DNA of 64,000 bases from Thiomicrorhabdus sp. Milos-T2 (lineage in GTDB: Bacteria; Pseudomonadota; Gammaproteobacteria; Thiomicrospirales; Thiomicrospiraceae). Shown in pieces: positions 1 to 10,587 of this stretch. Made by a program: the position numbers and the translations under genes. Where the stretch lies: positions 124,001-188,000 of the forward strand of contig NZ_KL370891.1 of the NCBI RefSeq assembly GCF_000702325.1, in the 5' to 3' direction. Within the stretch, counting starts at the first letter, position 1. Each line of letters starts with the position of its first letter. The notes below the pieces were generated by a model that had not been told where the DNA came from, did not search any database, and saw only the letters and a program-made list of their open reading frames with translations.

Positions 1-131
1 TCTCAACCTAGGTAGTTCATTTAATTTACTTTGAAATTAATTGTTTTTATATAAATCCTCATGAACATAATAATATACAAAAATTTACTGCTAAAATGTT
101 TTTTGTATTTTTTTTGCAAAAAGGTAATTAA

Positions 132-452
132 GTGGCTCTGGTAAAGATAGGTATATTTGCAGCTTTAGTTTTGCTTTTTGGCGTAATTGGCTTTGATTAT
201 CAAGACGTAATAAAAACAATTTTTGCAATTGTGTTGGTTGTTGTTATTGGATTACTTAGTTTGTTTTTTCTAGCATGGGTTTTGAATACAGAGGTGACTC
301 CATTTTTTTTAATTAAGGCACACAAATTAAAAAAGTTGAAAAAAAAGAAGAATTTGAAGATAGTCATGAAGGAAAAATTAATGCCTTGCAAGAGAAGTAT
401 TCAACAAGGTCAGTTAAGTATGACAGCAAAATTCGAATTCGTTGGATTGTAG
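132..452 (+). CDS. N-terminal membrane part of a probable frameshifted pentapeptide-repeat protein
   Basis: This reading frame encodes 106 residues starting at GTG, seven bases after an AAAAGG ribosome binding site. It holds two hydrophobic segments (about residues 6-21 and 27-50) followed by a very basic Lys-rich stretch. After about residue 71 the translation stops looking like a protein, while the frame shifted by -1, open from about position 317, reads as an acidic, natural-looking linker joining directly to the next gene. The switch point is an A_AAA_AAG heptamer at 341-347, in the correct phase for -1 slippage. I read this as the first third of one protein of about 568 residues, made by programmed frameshifting, or broken by an indel in the eight-A run, or affected by a sequencing error. 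The DNA is more AT-rich than the rest of the window. Confidence 0.6.
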   Translation: MALVKIGIFAALVLLFGVIGFDYQDVIKTIFAIVLVVVIGLLSLFFLAWVLNTEVTPFFLIKAHKLKKLKKKKNLKIVMKEKLMPCKRSIQQGQLSMTAKFEFVGL

Positions 453-1837
453 TTTCAGGTTTTATTGCATTTATTGTTTTATTGATTATTTGGTTATTGG
501 TACCAAATGATTTTGATGATAGAGCTTTTTCACCTGTCATTGCATTGCTGGTTGGCGCGCCTGTTGGTCTAGTTATTTGGTATTTTAGAGACCAAAATAA
601 ATTAAGTGAACTAGAAAGGCATCATCATGATGTAACTCTTAAAGAGTTTCAAAAATTGCAAAAGTGGGCTACTGGCAATATAGAAAGTGGTTTCGATTCT
701 AACGGTAAACAACTGAAGCATGCCGAAACACTTCAAGTGTCAGCTTTACACTCATTAAGACCGTATTTGAGGGGTGAGTTTGGAGAGAACTTCAAGCGAA
801 GCGCTTATGAGATTTTTATAAGTGTTTTGAAAACTGAACACCGAAAAATTTTCGAAAAATTAGAATTAGAAAGAAGACCATTGATTTATGAAAATATCCA
901 AAGTGCCATCAATGAAGTTAGTTTGGTAAAGCAGGTTAACCAGATTGCTTCAGAAGAGTGGTTTTCATTATTAATTAACCATGATTATTCGACTAAGGGA
1001 ATAAGCCTCGTCGGAGTAGATTTAAGTCAAAAATATTTAATCAAATTTTCTGGTGAGGGAATTGACCTTAGTGCCTCTAAGTTGCAGGGGGCTAATTTAA
1101 GCTATTCGTTTATTCAAAAAGCAAACTTGTGGGATGCAAACCTTCAAGGTGCAAAATTGCGCAAAACTAGAATGCAGCAATCAGATCTTAGGTTAACTAA
1201 TTTTATTAGCACTGATTTGACTTTGACTTATTTTCAAGGATCCCGTTTTTATCGCAATGATTTTACAGGAGCAAATTTAGTAGGAGCTAACTTTACTGCT
1301 TGTTATCTATATTCGGTTGACTTTTTAGGTGCTCATCTAGTAGGAGCTAAATTTATCGGGGCTGCTTTTATGAATTGCGACTTTATTGGTTGCAATCTGT
1401 CTGGCTCAGATTTTTCTGGAGTTGGGAGCTTTCAGCTAAAGTTTTCAGGTTGCTGTTTAGGCGGAAGTAAGTTTTTTTGTGATGTTTCAGATATTAGCTT
1501 TAATGGTGTTAATTCTGATAACAATATTATGCCCTGTGACAATCCTGTCCAGTATTTAAAGTCAAATGTGAATACAAAAAGTGATTTAAGTTTTTTAACT
1601 AACATATCGGATAACTTAAATTATGAAGGGGCAATTAATGATTTTAATAAGTACGTCATTGATAAAGATAATGCCGGTGATGTGAGGCTTCTTAATGTCT
1701 TGAAAAAGCCTGCTGGTGAAGCAAAGTCTGGCGAATACACAGAAGCGAAAATGTTAAAGTGGATTGAACATATCAAGAAGTATGAATATGTATATAACTA
1801 TTTTGAAGAATTTACAATTCAGGATGATCATCTATAG
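386..1837 (+). CDS. pentapeptide-repeat protein with membrane anchor
   Basis: The listed start is a TTG (483 residues) without a convincing ribosome binding site, but the frame is open upstream to about 317, so it is probably the continuation of the preceding frame. Two hydrophobic segments lie near residues 21-37 and 48-66. A helical region follows, and about residues 205-375 form a run of pentapeptide repeats of the A(D/N)LXX type (for example GANLVGANF), expected to fold as a right-handed quadrilateral beta-helix. A non-repetitive C-terminal tail follows. Membrane-anchored pentapeptide proteins have no single known role, so no function is assigned. Nothing nearby suggests an operon: the next gene, metH, is convergent. 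Confidence 0.75.
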   Translation: MQEKYSTRSVKYDSKIRIRWIVVSGFIAFIVLLIIWLLVPNDFDDRAFSPVIALLVGAPVGLVIWYFRDQNKLSELERHHHDVTLKEFQKLQKWATGNIESGFDSNGKQLKHAETLQVSALHSLRPYLRGEFGENFKRSAYEIFISVLKTEHRKIFEKLELERRPLIYENIQSAINEVSLVKQVNQIASEEWFSLLINHDYSTKGISLVGVDLSQKYLIKFSGEGIDLSASKLQGANLSYSFIQKANLWDANLQGAKLRKTRMQQSDLRLTNFISTDLTLTYFQGSRFYRNDFTGANLVGANFTACYLYSVDFLGAHLVGAKFIGAAFMNCDFIGCNLSGSDFSGVGSFQLKFSGCCLGGSKFFCDVSDISFNGVNSDNNIMPCDNPVQYLKSNVNTKSDLSFLTNISDNLNYEGAINDFNKYVIDKDNAGDVRLLNVLKKPAGEAKSGEYTEAKMLKWIEHIKKYEYVYNYFEEFTIQDDHL

Positions 1838-1907
1838 CTGTGATTTTCATTGAATATAAAGTTTTATGTATAAAAGCCACTATAAAGCAGCTTTTTATTT
1901 TAGTAAA

Positions 1908-4900
1908 TTACTGCGAAAAATCTTCTGGGTCGTAACCTAGGTTAGGTGCTAACCATTTTTCGGTTTCTTCAATGCTCCAGCCTTTACGTTGTGCATAGTC
2001 TTCTACTTGATCTCGACCGACTGACCCCACACCAAAGTAGCGGGATTCTGGGTGAGCGAAGTAGGTGCCTGAAACCGCCGCAGTGGGATACATTGCATAG
2101 CTGCTGGTAATCTCTAATCCAATTTTTTCATCGGGTTTTAAGAGTTCCCAAAGTGTGCCTTTCTCAGTATGGTCTGGGCAGGCAGGGTAACCCGCGGCAG
2201 GGCGAATGCCTTGGTAACGTTCTTTAATGAGGTCTTCGTTCTCTAAGGCTTCATCTGGTGCATAACCCCAATCTTCTTTACGCACAATCTCATGCAAAGT
2301 TTCAGCAAAGGCTTCGGCAAAACGGTCAGCCAGTGCTTTAAGCATAATAGATTTGTAGTCATCATGATTGGCTTCAAAACGGTCGGTGTGTTCGTCAATC
2401 CCAATTCCTGCGGTGACCGCAAAGAATCCGATGTAATCTGCAATCCCCGATTCTTTTGAGGCAATAAAATCAGACAGGCAGTTATTCGCACCGCCACGTT
2501 TTTTCTCCGCTTGCTGGCGAATATGGTGGAAGGTGTGAATGACTTCTGAACGCGTTTCATCCGCATAGACTTCAATGTCGTCCCCCACGCGGTTTGCAGG
2601 ATAGAAACCATAGACCGCTTTGGCGGTTAACCATTTTTCTTCAACAATCTGTTTGAGCATGGCTTGCGCATCAGCATAGACTTTCTTGGCTTCTTCACCA
2701 ACCACTTTATCTTCTAAAATTCGTGGGAAAAGACCATGCAGTTCCCAAGATTGGAAGAAAGGTGACCAATCAAATTTTTCAACGAGGGTTTCAAGCGGAA
2801 AGTCTTCTAAAACTTTGGTGCCTAAAAACTTGGGTTTAACTGGGGTGTAATTTTCCCAGGCCTGGTCGGTTAATGATGGGTTCTCACGCGCTTTGTTAAT
2901 TGGGATGCGGCGAACTTCTTTGGCACGCGCTTTACGCTCTTCACGAACCGTTTCATATTCGGCACGAACTTTATCGGCAAAGTCGCCTTTTAAATCGGCT
3001 GAGATTAAACTTTGCGCCACACCGACTGCACGAGAAGCATCTTTAACATAGACAACAGGGTGCTTATATTGAGGTTCAATCTTAACTGCGGTATGCGCTT
3101 TGGAGGTGGTGGCGCCACCAATCAGAAGCGGTAAATCTAAATTGCGTTCTTTCATTAATTTGGCGACATTCACCATCTCTTCAAGAGAGGGGGTGATTAA
3201 CCCTGAAAGTCCAATAACATTAGCGCCTTCGGCAATGGCGGTGTCTAAGATTTTTTCAGCGGGCACCATGACGCCAAGGTCAACCACTTCAAAGTTATTA
3301 CACTGTAAAACCACGCCGACAATGTTTTTACCTATGTCGTGTACGTCACCTTTTACGGTTGCTATCACAATTTTACCTTGCACGCGGCCAGAAGATTTTT
3401 CTGCGGCGAGGAAGGGGTCAAGATAGGCAACGGCACGTTTCATTACTCGTGCTGACTTAACCACTTGCGGTAAGAACATTTTACCCGAACCGAATAAGTC
3501 TCCGACCACGTTCATGCCATCCATCAGCGGGCCTTCAATGACATTGATGGGCGCCCCTAATTTAACGCGAGCTTCTTCGGTATCGTCTTCGATAAAGTCG
3601 GTAATCCCCTTTACCAGAGAGTGCTCTAGGCGTTTTTCAACCGTGGTTTCACGCCAACTTAAATCGGCTTCTTTAGAGGCGGCTGAGCCATCCCCTAAAA
3701 ACTCAGCCGCCACTTCTAATAGACGTTCACCGGCTTCGGAATCCTTATTTAAAATAACGTCTTCCACGGCTAAGCGAAGTTTTTCGGGCAGGTCATCGTA
3801 AATGGCCATTTGCCCAGCGTTGACGATTCCCATGTCCATGCCTTCTTTAATGGCGTAATACAAGAACACAGAGTGAATCGCTTCTCGTACTGGGTTGTTG
3901 CCACGGAAAGAGAAGGAGACGTTAGACACTCCACCTGAGATTTTGGCGTGAGGTAAGTTGGCTTTAATCCAAGTGACGGCATTGATAAAGTCTAGGCCGT
4001 AGTTGTTGTGCTCTTCAATCCCCGTCGCAACCGCAAAAATGTTTGGGTCAAAAATAATGTCTTGTTGTAAAAAGCCCACTTTTTCAGTTAGTACTTCATA
4101 AGAACGCTGACAGATTTCGATTTTGCGTTCTAGAGTATCGGCCTGACCATCTTCATCAAACGCCATCACAATCGCCGCAGCGCCATATTTTTTAACCAAG
4201 GTGGCGTTTTTAATAAAGGCTTCTTCTCCCTCTTTAAGCGAGATGGAGTTAACGACCCCTTTACCTTGAATACATTTTAAGCCCGCTTCAATAACCTCAA
4301 ATTTGGAAGAGTCAATCATGATTGGGACACGAGACGCTTCGGGTTCAGAGGCCAATAGATTTAAGAAGCGTACCATGCATGCCTTGGCATCTAACATGCC
4401 TTCATCCATATTGACGTCGATAATCTGCGCGCCATCTTCGACTTGTTTCACGGCGATGTTGATTGCATCGTCGTAGTTTTCTTCGATGATTAGGCGTTTG
4501 AACAGGGCAGAACCGGTGACATTATTACGCTCACCGACGTTTACAAACAGGGTTTCTTCATCGATGTTTAATGGTTCTAGACCGGATAAGCGACAAGCCG
4601 GTTTTACTTCTGGAAGTGCGCGGGCAGGGTGTTTTAAGGCCGCCTCTGCCATGGCTTGCACATGGTCTGGCGTGGTTCCACAACAGCCACCAATAATATT
4701 AATCCAACCACGTTCAGCCCAAACAGCGATTTCTTCCGCCATTTGCTCTGGCGTTTCATCGTATTCCCCAAACTCATTAGGCAGGCCTGCATTGGGGTGA
4801 ATAGAAACATAGGTTTCACACACACGGCTAAGTTCTTGCACATAAGGGCGTAACTCTTCTGGCCCCAATGCACAGTTTAAACCGATTGATAAAGGTTCTG

Positions 4901-5618
4901 CATGGGCAACGGCATTGTAAAAGGCTTCGGTCGTTTGACCCGATAACGTTCGGCCAGAAGCATCGGTAATGGTGCCAGAAAGCTGAATGGGGACTTCATA
5001 ACCCACTTCATCTTGCACTTCTTTTACCGCAAAAATGGCCGCTTTGGCATTTAGCGTATCAAAGATGGTTTCAATTAGAATGGTGTCCACGCCACCTTCT
5101 AAAAGTGCGTGAGTGGCTTGTTTGTAGGCAATAACGAGTTCATCAAATGAGGTGTTACGGTAACCAGGGTCGTTAACATCAGGAGAGATAGAGGCGGTGC
5201 GATTTGTTGGCCCAAGAACACCAGTGACAAAGCGAGGTTTACCATCTTCGGCTTCGGCAATATCGCAGGCTTCACGTGCCACTTTGGCGGCCGCAATGTT
5301 AAGCTCTGTGACATGCTCTTGCATATCGTAATCGGCTTGGGCAATGGTGGTAGCGTTAAATGAGTTAGTCTCAAGGATATCCGCACCTTTTCGTAAAAAC
5401 TCTAGATGAATATCACGAATCACATCCGGTTTGGTCATCGCCAGGATGTCGTTATTGCCCTTGATATCCATATGATAATCGGCAAAACGCTCGCCACGAA
5501 AATCCTCTTCTGTCAGATTTAGGTTCTGAATCATCGTCCCCATTGCCCCATCAAGAACGACGACACGTTCTTTAAGGAGGTTACGAAGAGTTTGAATGCG
5601 TTGTGTACGAGTTGTCAT
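1908..5618 (-). CDS. metH: cobalamin-dependent methionine synthase
   Basis: Cytosolic enzyme that transfers the methyl group of 5-methyltetrahydrofolate to homocysteine through cob(I)alamin. All four modules are present in order: homocysteine-binding barrel with the zinc cysteines (Cys near residue 247 in GLNCALG and the pair near 309-310 in GGCCGTTP), pterin-binding barrel (about 355-620), the B12 module with DVHDIGKN near residue 757, and the C-terminal AdoMet reactivation domain. With the ATG at 5618 the protein has 1236 residues, close to E. coli MetH (1227). The frame is open to a TTG at 5642, which would add eight residues, but neither start has a clear ribosome binding site. No cobalamin or SAM riboswitch is recognisable in the short upstream region. 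The gene stands alone. Confidence 0.97.
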   Translation of the reverse strand: MTTRTQRIQTLRNLLKERVVVLDGAMGTMIQNLNLTEEDFRGERFADYHMDIKGNNDILAMTKPDVIRDIHLEFLRKGADILETNSFNATTIAQADYDMQEHVTELNIAAAKVAREACDIAEAEDGKPRFVTGVLGPTNRTASISPDVNDPGYRNTSFDELVIAYKQATHALLEGGVDTILIETIFDTLNAKAAIFAVKEVQDEVGYEVPIQLSGTITDASGRTLSGQTTEAFYNAVAHAEPLSIGLNCALGPEELRPYVQELSRVCETYVSIHPNAGLPNEFGEYDETPEQMAEEIAVWAERGWINIIGGCCGTTPDHVQAMAEAALKHPARALPEVKPACRLSGLEPLNIDEETLFVNVGERNNVTGSALFKRLIIEENYDDAINIAVKQVEDGAQIIDVNMDEGMLDAKACMVRFLNLLASEPEASRVPIMIDSSKFEVIEAGLKCIQGKGVVNSISLKEGEEAFIKNATLVKKYGAAAIVMAFDEDGQADTLERKIEICQRSYEVLTEKVGFLQQDIIFDPNIFAVATGIEEHNNYGLDFINAVTWIKANLPHAKISGGVSNVSFSFRGNNPVREAIHSVFLYYAIKEGMDMGIVNAGQMAIYDDLPEKLRLAVEDVILNKDSEAGERLLEVAAEFLGDGSAASKEADLSWRETTVEKRLEHSLVKGITDFIEDDTEEARVKLGAPINVIEGPLMDGMNVVGDLFGSGKMFLPQVVKSARVMKRAVAYLDPFLAAEKSSGRVQGKIVIATVKGDVHDIGKNIVGVVLQCNNFEVVDLGVMVPAEKILDTAIAEGANVIGLSGLITPSLEEMVNVAKLMKERNLDLPLLIGGATTSKAHTAVKIEPQYKHPVVYVKDASRAVGVAQSLISADLKGDFADKVRAEYETVREERKARAKEVRRIPINKARENPSLTDQAWENYTPVKPKFLGTKVLEDFPLETLVEKFDWSPFFQSWELHGLFPRILEDKVVGEEAKKVYADAQAMLKQIVEEKWLTAKAVYGFYPANRVGDDIEVYADETRSEVIHTFHHIRQQAEKKRGGANNCLSDFIASKESGIADYIGFFAVTAGIGIDEHTDRFEANHDDYKSIMLKALADRFAEAFAETLHEIVRKEDWGYAPDEALENEDLIKERYQGIRPAAGYPACPDHTEKGTLWELLKPDEKIGLEITSSYAMYPTAAVSGTYFAHPESRYFGVGSVGRDQVEDYAQRKGWSIEETEKWLAPNLGYDPEDFSQ

Positions 5619-5882
5619 AAAGGTGCCGTTTTGCTGTGCCAAAAAATTAATCCGTTATTCTAACCGATTTAGTGGTTAAGCTCTAAATTTTGCTTGATTA
5701 AACTTATAGGTTAATCACTTGCTTATTTTAGGGTTAAATAGAGCTAACTTTATGGTTTGTTGGCATTTTTTAGCTAATTCAGTGATGGCTACTTATCGTG
5801 TTTGATTTGCAAAATTAATTAGTCAAAAATGGTTTTGGAGCTTATAATTCCTGCTCTTCTCTTAATAGCAAATGGAATTGAA

Positions 5883-6824
5883 ATGGCTTTTTTACCTTCA
5901 CTGAAAGAAACTTTAAACATAAAAACTTCAGCTTTTTTGTCAAAGATAGCGGTTTTTACAAGTCTTATTTTTACGTTTTCTGTACAAAATGTGCACGCTT
6001 CAGAATTTCAAATCGGTTCAGGTACGATGAGTTTAAAAGGTGGAATCTTTGGGCTTGAATCTCAAGTGGATTCTTCTGTTCAAGTCTTTACGAATCGAGA
6101 GCAACACGCTAATTTATTAGAGAGTAATGTTTTTTATAATTACAGTATAAGCACCTATCACTCTGGACAGTTTAGCAATGAAAGTAATAGTTTGACTACT
6201 CTAGGTGGAGGTACGGTTGAACTACCTAATACAAATTATGATTGGCAAGGTTTTGATGGACAAATTACCTTAGGGTATGACGTCTTTAAAAAAGGGCCTT
6301 TTGATTATTTTGGTGTTGGGCTTTCATTGGGTATTGCGGCTCCGTATATAGATAATACTGGGGATTCATCGGGTGAGCCTGCAAACAGTTACCCAAGTTT
6401 GCCATCAGGTTCATCGCAATCAGTAGACTTTTTTGCCTCTAAAACCGAGTTAACAGGTTATAAAATTGGCCCTAAAATCGTGTTTGGTAAAAGTTTAAAT
6501 CGCTTAGCTTCAGTTTATGGTGAAGTGAGTTATGCAACTCAGCGTGTTGATGTAAAAAACGATACGCTTAGAATTGCGACGAATATATCAGGTGATTATT
6601 TTTCTTACGAACTGGGTATGCGTTACCAACCCATTACCATTAAAAAAGACCTTGGATTTATGACAATTGAACCTAGTTTGTATTTTACTTTGGCAGTTAA
6701 TTACGCGGAATTAAATATGGATAACCTCAATGTTGATTTGTCTGGTTATAATTTTAATATTGAATCAGCCAATATGAGCGCCTCTTCAACAACGTTAAAT
6801 TTAGGTGTCGGTTACAATTTCTAG
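5883..6824 (+). CDS. putative outer-membrane beta-barrel protein
   Basis: A 313-residue protein with a signal peptide (about residues 1-40, hydrophobic core AVFTSLIFTF and an Ala-x-Ala-like cleavage site VHA-SE). The mature part has alternating hydrophobic/polar strands and many Tyr/Gly residues, and it ends in the terminal aromatic signature YNF of proteins inserted by the BAM machinery. I chose the ATG at 5883 because GGAATTG precedes it and it gives a normal signal peptide. The same frame is open to an ATG at 5829, which would put an extra hydrophobic stretch in front. It resembles Legionella-type major outer-membrane/Lpg1974-like barrels only in general architecture, so the substrate or role is unknown. 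It is transcribed divergently from metH. Confidence 0.65.
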   Translation: MAFLPSLKETLNIKTSAFLSKIAVFTSLIFTFSVQNVHASEFQIGSGTMSLKGGIFGLESQVDSSVQVFTNREQHANLLESNVFYNYSISTYHSGQFSNESNSLTTLGGGTVELPNTNYDWQGFDGQITLGYDVFKKGPFDYFGVGLSLGIAAPYIDNTGDSSGEPANSYPSLPSGSSQSVDFFASKTELTGYKIGPKIVFGKSLNRLASVYGEVSYATQRVDVKNDTLRIATNISGDYFSYELGMRYQPITIKKDLGFMTIEPSLYFTLAVNYAELNMDNLNVDLSGYNFNIESANMSASSTTLNLGVGYNF

Positions 6825-6996
6825 GGAATTTTTAGGCATCCATTTTGTTGTATAAAAAACCGCAAAAGAAAAACTAAATAACAACACAATAACAACATTC
6901 ATCTCCTTGTCATGAATCAACTATAATATGGCTTTTTATTAGACTGAGACCTTTACTTGAGTGTAGAGGTTTCGCAAACACAAAAAGCTTATAAAT

Positions 6997-8097
6997 ATGC
7001 TCTGCCAAGTTTTTCCTGAACAATACGATAGTCAATTAGCCGATAAAGTGGTTAGACTGAATCAACTTCTCCCGCAATCGGCGTTGAATAAAACACAAAC
7101 TGTGTTTGCGTCTAGTCCTACTCATTACCGTGCTCGTGCTGAATTTAGAATTTGGCATGAAGGTGATGAGTCTGACTACATTATGTTTGACCAAGAAACT
7201 AAAGAAAAAGTCGCCATTAAAGAGTGCCCAATGGCAATAGAATCGATTGCGGATTTAATGCCTAAATTGATGACCGAAATTTGCAAAGAACCTATTTTGC
7301 GTGAAAGACTATTTCAGGTTGATTTTTTAGCGACGTTAAGTGGACAAATGTTAGTGACGTTAATTTATCGTAAGTCTATTAAAGATGACCAGGCCTGGTT
7401 AAATGCCGCAAATTCACTTAAAGCCGGTTTACCCATAACGCATATAATTGGTCGAGCACGTAAGCAAAAGGTTTTGTTAGATGAAGACTTTGTGGTCGAA
7501 GAGTTGCAAGTGGATGGTAAGCCGTTTATTTACCAACAAATAGAGAATAGTTTTACTCAACCTAATGCCAAAATGGCTCAGAATATGTTGCATTGGGCGC
7601 GCAAAATGTCAGAGGATGCACAAGGTGATTTAATTGAACTTTATTGTGGAAATGGACATTTTTCAATTGCTTTAGCAGAGCATTACAATCGAGTATTAGC
7701 GACAGAAATATCGAAAACCTCAGTGGCTTCGGCACAATACAATATAGCGGCTAATCAGGTGGATAATGTTACAGTGATTAAAATGGCTGCTGAAGAGATT
7801 AGTGCCGCCTTGCAAGGCCAAGAGTTTTTTAGATTAAAAAATGTAGGATTGAAAGAGTACGATTTTAAAACCATTTTTGTTGATCCGCCGCGCTCTGGTT
7901 TAGATGATTTAACGCGCAAAATGGTTACTGAGTTTGAACGTATCATTTACATCTCTTGCAATCCAGAAACTTTGGCAGTCGATTTAGCCTCTATTCAGAA
8001 AACTCATGATATTGTTGAAACGGCTCTGTTTGACCAATTTCCCTATACCCATCACATTGAATCGGGTGTGTTTTTAAAAGGAAGGAAATGTAGATGA
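6997..8097 (+). CDS. trmA: tRNA (uracil-54-C5)-methyltransferase TrmA
   Basis: SAM-dependent enzyme forming 5-methyluridine at position 54 of the tRNA T-loop. At 366 residues it matches E. coli TrmA in length and can be aligned along its whole length, from [15 protein letters not shown] at the N-terminus to [15 protein letters not shown] at the C-terminus. The SAM loop LYCGNGHFS is near residue 214, [10 protein letters not shown] near 295, and the catalytic cysteine lies in ISCNPETL near 320. There is no iron-sulfur CxxC cluster, as expected for TrmA rather than RlmD. It overlaps the next permease gene by ATGA, so the two are probably cotranscribed. The gene carries one exact copy of the ACCAGGCCTGGT palindrome. 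Confidence 0.96.
   Translation: MLCQVFPEQYDSQLADKVVRLNQLLPQSALNKTQTVFASSPTHYRARAEFRIWHEGDESDYIMFDQETKEKVAIKECPMAIESIADLMPKLMTEICKEPILRERLFQVDFLATLSGQMLVTLIYRKSIKDDQAWLNAANSLKAGLPITHIIGRARKQKVLLDEDFVVEELQVDGKPFIYQQIENSFTQPNAKMAQNMLHWARKMSEDAQGDLIELYCGNGHFSIALAEHYNRVLATEISKTSVASAQYNIAANQVDNVTVIKMAAEEISAALQGQEFFRLKNVGLKEYDFKTIFVDPPRSGLDDLTRKMVTEFERIIYISCNPETLAVDLASIQKTHDIVETALFDQFPYTHHIESGVFLKGRKCR
7388..7399. repeat. dispersed palindrome ACCAGGCCTGGT
   Basis: Exact copy inside trmA, read Gln-Ala-Trp. Confidence 0.9.
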
Positions 8098-8861
8098 TAT
8101 TAGCTTGGATCGGAGCTTTATTTATTGGATTAACCCTTGGTCTATTAGGATCGGGTGGCTCAATTTTAACCGTGCCCGTTTTAACTTATCTGGTTGGGCA
8201 AGAGACCAAAGTGGCTATTGCGAGTTCTTTAATTATTGTGGGAATTATCAGTATTTTTTCGGCAATTCCGTATGCACGTCAACAATTGGTTAAATGGCGC
8301 ACCGTGTTTATTTTTGGCGTGCCAGGCATGGCGGGTGCGGTATTTGGTGCATGGTTAGCTCATTATGTGAGTGATGCATTGCAAATGTTAATTTTTGCAG
8401 GCCTGATGATTGTAGCTTCTTATTTAATGTTTAAGCCTGTAAAGCTTAATGAAGCAGAGGTGGAACAAGAAGAGCGTGCTATTTACAAAATTGCCTTAGA
8501 TGGATTTATTGTTGGAGGTATAACAGGCCTGGTAGGTGTTGGCGGTGGTTTTTTAATTATTCCAGCGCTGGTTTTATTAGGCGGTTTGTCTATGCGCTTG
8601 GCAGTAGGTACCAGTTTGGTGATAATTGCATTTAAATCCTTTGCAGGCTTTTTAGAATATTTGCATGTTTTGCAAGAGATGCAGTTAAGTGTAGACTGGC
8701 ATGTTATTGGTTTATTCTCAATTATAGGTATCGTTGGTGGCTGGTTGGGTCACAAGATTAGTAGCAAAATAAATCAGCATCAATTAAAACGTGGTTTTGC
8801 TGTATTTTTAGTGCTTATGGGGGCGTTCATTCTCTATAAAAACCTCCCAAATTTATTCTAA
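8094..8861 (+). CDS. TauE/SafE-family membrane permease
   Basis: A 255-residue integral membrane protein with about eight hydrophobic segments in two homologous halves, each starting with a Gly-rich loop ([15 protein letters not shown] near residue 17 and [15 protein letters not shown] near residue 141), the signature of the TauE/SafE family. Members are proposed exporters of sulfite, sulfoacetate or other organosulfur anions; the substrate here cannot be read from sequence. The start codon overlaps the trmA stop (ATGA), indicating translational coupling without an obvious functional link. A near-copy of the palindrome (AACAGGCCTGGT) falls in the second Gly-rich loop. Confidence 0.85.
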   Translation: MILAWIGALFIGLTLGLLGSGGSILTVPVLTYLVGQETKVAIASSLIIVGIISIFSAIPYARQQLVKWRTVFIFGVPGMAGAVFGAWLAHYVSDALQMLIFAGLMIVASYLMFKPVKLNEAEVEQEERAIYKIALDGFIVGGITGLVGVGGGFLIIPALVLLGGLSMRLAVGTSLVIIAFKSFAGFLEYLHVLQEMQLSVDWHVIGLFSIIGIVGGWLGHKISSKINQHQLKRGFAVFLVLMGAFILYKNLPNLF

Positions 8862-8981
8862 GAGACTTTTTGCACCAGACTAAATACCAATAAAATTTTG
8901 CCAAGTCCTCATCAAACTTGAAAGAAGATTCCAAATTTTTGCCTCTTTAATTTAAAAAAAGGCCAATTTAAAGGAAATGCC

Positions 8982-9665
8982 ATGAAAATTATCTCTCTTA
9001 ATATGGGTAAAGTAACTCCAAAACCTTGGCGTGATGGCGTCCCTTCGGGGATTTGCAAACAATCCGTTGAGCATAGTGTGCAATTGTCAAACACAGGGTT
9101 GGAGGGTGATGAACAAGCAGATTTAAAAAATCATGGTGGCGAGGATAAAGCACTCTTAGTATTACCTACCAGCGCTTATTTACGGTTTGAAATAGAACAT
9201 GATTATGGTTTTTTAGGTGAAAATTTAGCAATTAATGATTTAGATGAAGCCGATGTTTGTTTAGGCGATCGTTTTCAGATAGGCACCGTGCTTTTAGAAG
9301 TGTCTCAACCTCGTTCACCTTGCTGGAAGCTTGATGCTCAGGTTTCGACGCGAATTACTAAATGGCAACCTGGAGAATTTTTAAAAGCTTACAGTGATAG
9401 TGGACATGTTGGTTTTTATTGCCGTGTATTAACAACCGGTAAGTTACAAAAACAGCAATCTGTTAGATGGTTAACACTTAGTAATGAAGCGGCTAAGAAA
9501 TATCCCAAAATAAGCATTAAAGAGTTATATTTAGCCAAGTCAAACCCTTCAAGTCCTAAAGATTGGAAGAGGCTTAAACAAGCCATTAATCATCCCGCTT
9601 TGTCTTTAGCATGGCAAACCAGTATTAATCAATTGTTAGATAAACACGCTGCCAAACACTCTTAA
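8982..9665 (+). CDS. yiiM: MOSC-domain protein, YiiM type
   Basis: A 227-residue protein with the MOSC sulfurase fold. It opens with MKIISLNMGKV and contains the conserved Cys in QPRSPCWKLD (near residue 114), the molybdenum-cofactor/sulfur ligand of the YiiM group, plus a C-terminal three-alpha-helix domain. E. coli YiiM is a molybdenum enzyme that reduces 6-N-hydroxylaminopurine and so protects against mutagenic base analogues. A good ribosome binding site (AAAGGAAA) precedes the ATG. It stands as a single gene between the TauE gene and ttcA. Assignment to the family is firm; the physiological substrate is inferred. Confidence 0.85.
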   Translation: MKIISLNMGKVTPKPWRDGVPSGICKQSVEHSVQLSNTGLEGDEQADLKNHGGEDKALLVLPTSAYLRFEIEHDYGFLGENLAINDLDEADVCLGDRFQIGTVLLEVSQPRSPCWKLDAQVSTRITKWQPGEFLKAYSDSGHVGFYCRVLTTGKLQKQQSVRWLTLSNEAAKKYPKISIKELYLAKSNPSSPKDWKRLKQAINHPALSLAWQTSINQLLDKHAAKHS

Positions 9666-9680
9666 TACATTGTGCTTAAT

Positions 9681-9710
9681 TTGAGAGGTTCTTACTTTTC
9701 CGTGTAAAAT
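9681..9710 (+). promoter_or_regulatory. candidate sigma-70 promoter of ttcA
   Basis: TTGAGA (9681-9686) and TAAAAT (9705-9710) are separated by 18 bases and lie about 22 bases before the ttcA start codon. This is a match to consensus only. Confidence 0.4.
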
Positions 9711-9732
9711 AAGGGGATTGGTAAATTAAATA

Positions 9733-10587
9733 ATGACGACAATGACAGAACAAACGCAGAAAAAAATAACTAAAAAAGAGCGCACTAAAGATTGGATTAC
9801 GCCTCCTAAGTCTATTATGAAATTAGTAGGAAGGGCCATGGCACAATACAAGATGTTACGTGATGGAGATCGCGTATTACTTGGTCTTTCTGGCGGTAAG
9901 GATTCAATGGCTTTGTTGGTCATACTGAAGCATCTACAACGCCATGCTCCGGTTAATTTTGAGCTAGCGGCTTGTACTATTGATCCTGAAATTCCAGGTT
10001 TTGATCCTTCTCCACTAAAAGAGTGGTGTGCAAAAATGGATGTGCCATACTTTTATGAAAGTGAAGATATGGTTGGCTTGGCTGAAGAGCGTATGAAAGG
10101 AGATTCCTTTTGTAGTTTTTGTGCACGCCAAAAACGTGGCATTTTATACACAGTTTGTCGTCGAGAGGGGTATAACGTTTTAGCCTTAGCGCAACATTTA
10201 GATGACTTGGCTGAGAGTTTTATTATGTCTGCCTTTAATGCGGGTCAACTGCGTACGATGAAAGCGCATTATCTTAATGATGATGAAGACGTTCGCATTA
10301 TTCGTCCTTTAGTAAGAGTAAGGGAAAATCAAACACGAGACTTTGCCATTACAGCGGAATTACCGGTGATTGAAGATAACTGTCCAGCTTGTTATGCCAA
10401 ACCTCAAGCTCGTGCAGAAACTAAAGAATTACTATTAGAGCAAGAACAAAAAAACAAACATTTATACGCCAATTTATGGCGCGCTATGCAGCCGTTAATT
10501 GCGGATGATAATCATCAAGGAAAAGCAGATTTAACCGCTCTAAATCATGAAACCAATAACCTGCAAACTGATGAAATCGACTTGTAA
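9733..10587 (+). CDS. ttcA: tRNA 2-thiocytidine(32) synthetase TtcA
   Basis: ATP-dependent iron-sulfur enzyme that thiolates cytidine-32 of certain tRNAs. The PP-loop SGGKDS is at residues 53-58. The cluster-binding cysteines are in FCSFC near 126-130 and NCPAC near 217. The overall length of 284 is slightly short of E. coli TtcA (311). The stop codon overlaps the next ATG by one base (TAATG), so it is likely cotranscribed with the lipid A acyltransferase downstream. Confidence 0.94.
   Translation: MTTMTEQTQKKITKKERTKDWITPPKSIMKLVGRAMAQYKMLRDGDRVLLGLSGGKDSMALLVILKHLQRHAPVNFELAACTIDPEIPGFDPSPLKEWCAKMDVPYFYESEDMVGLAEERMKGDSFCSFCARQKRGILYTVCRREGYNVLALAQHLDDLAESFIMSAFNAGQLRTMKAHYLNDDEDVRIIRPLVRVRENQTRDFAITAELPVIEDNCPACYAKPQARAETKELLLEQEQKNKHLYANLWRAMQPLIADDNHQGKADLTALNHETNNLQTDEIDL

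Noticed and set aside
3100-3801. Plus-strand open frames opposite metH.
   Set aside because: They are antisense to strongly conserved metH domains and have compositions expected of shadow frames.
5619-5882. Possible cobalamin or SAM riboswitch upstream of metH.
   Set aside because: No B12-box or SAM-box pattern is seen in the short AT-rich gap.
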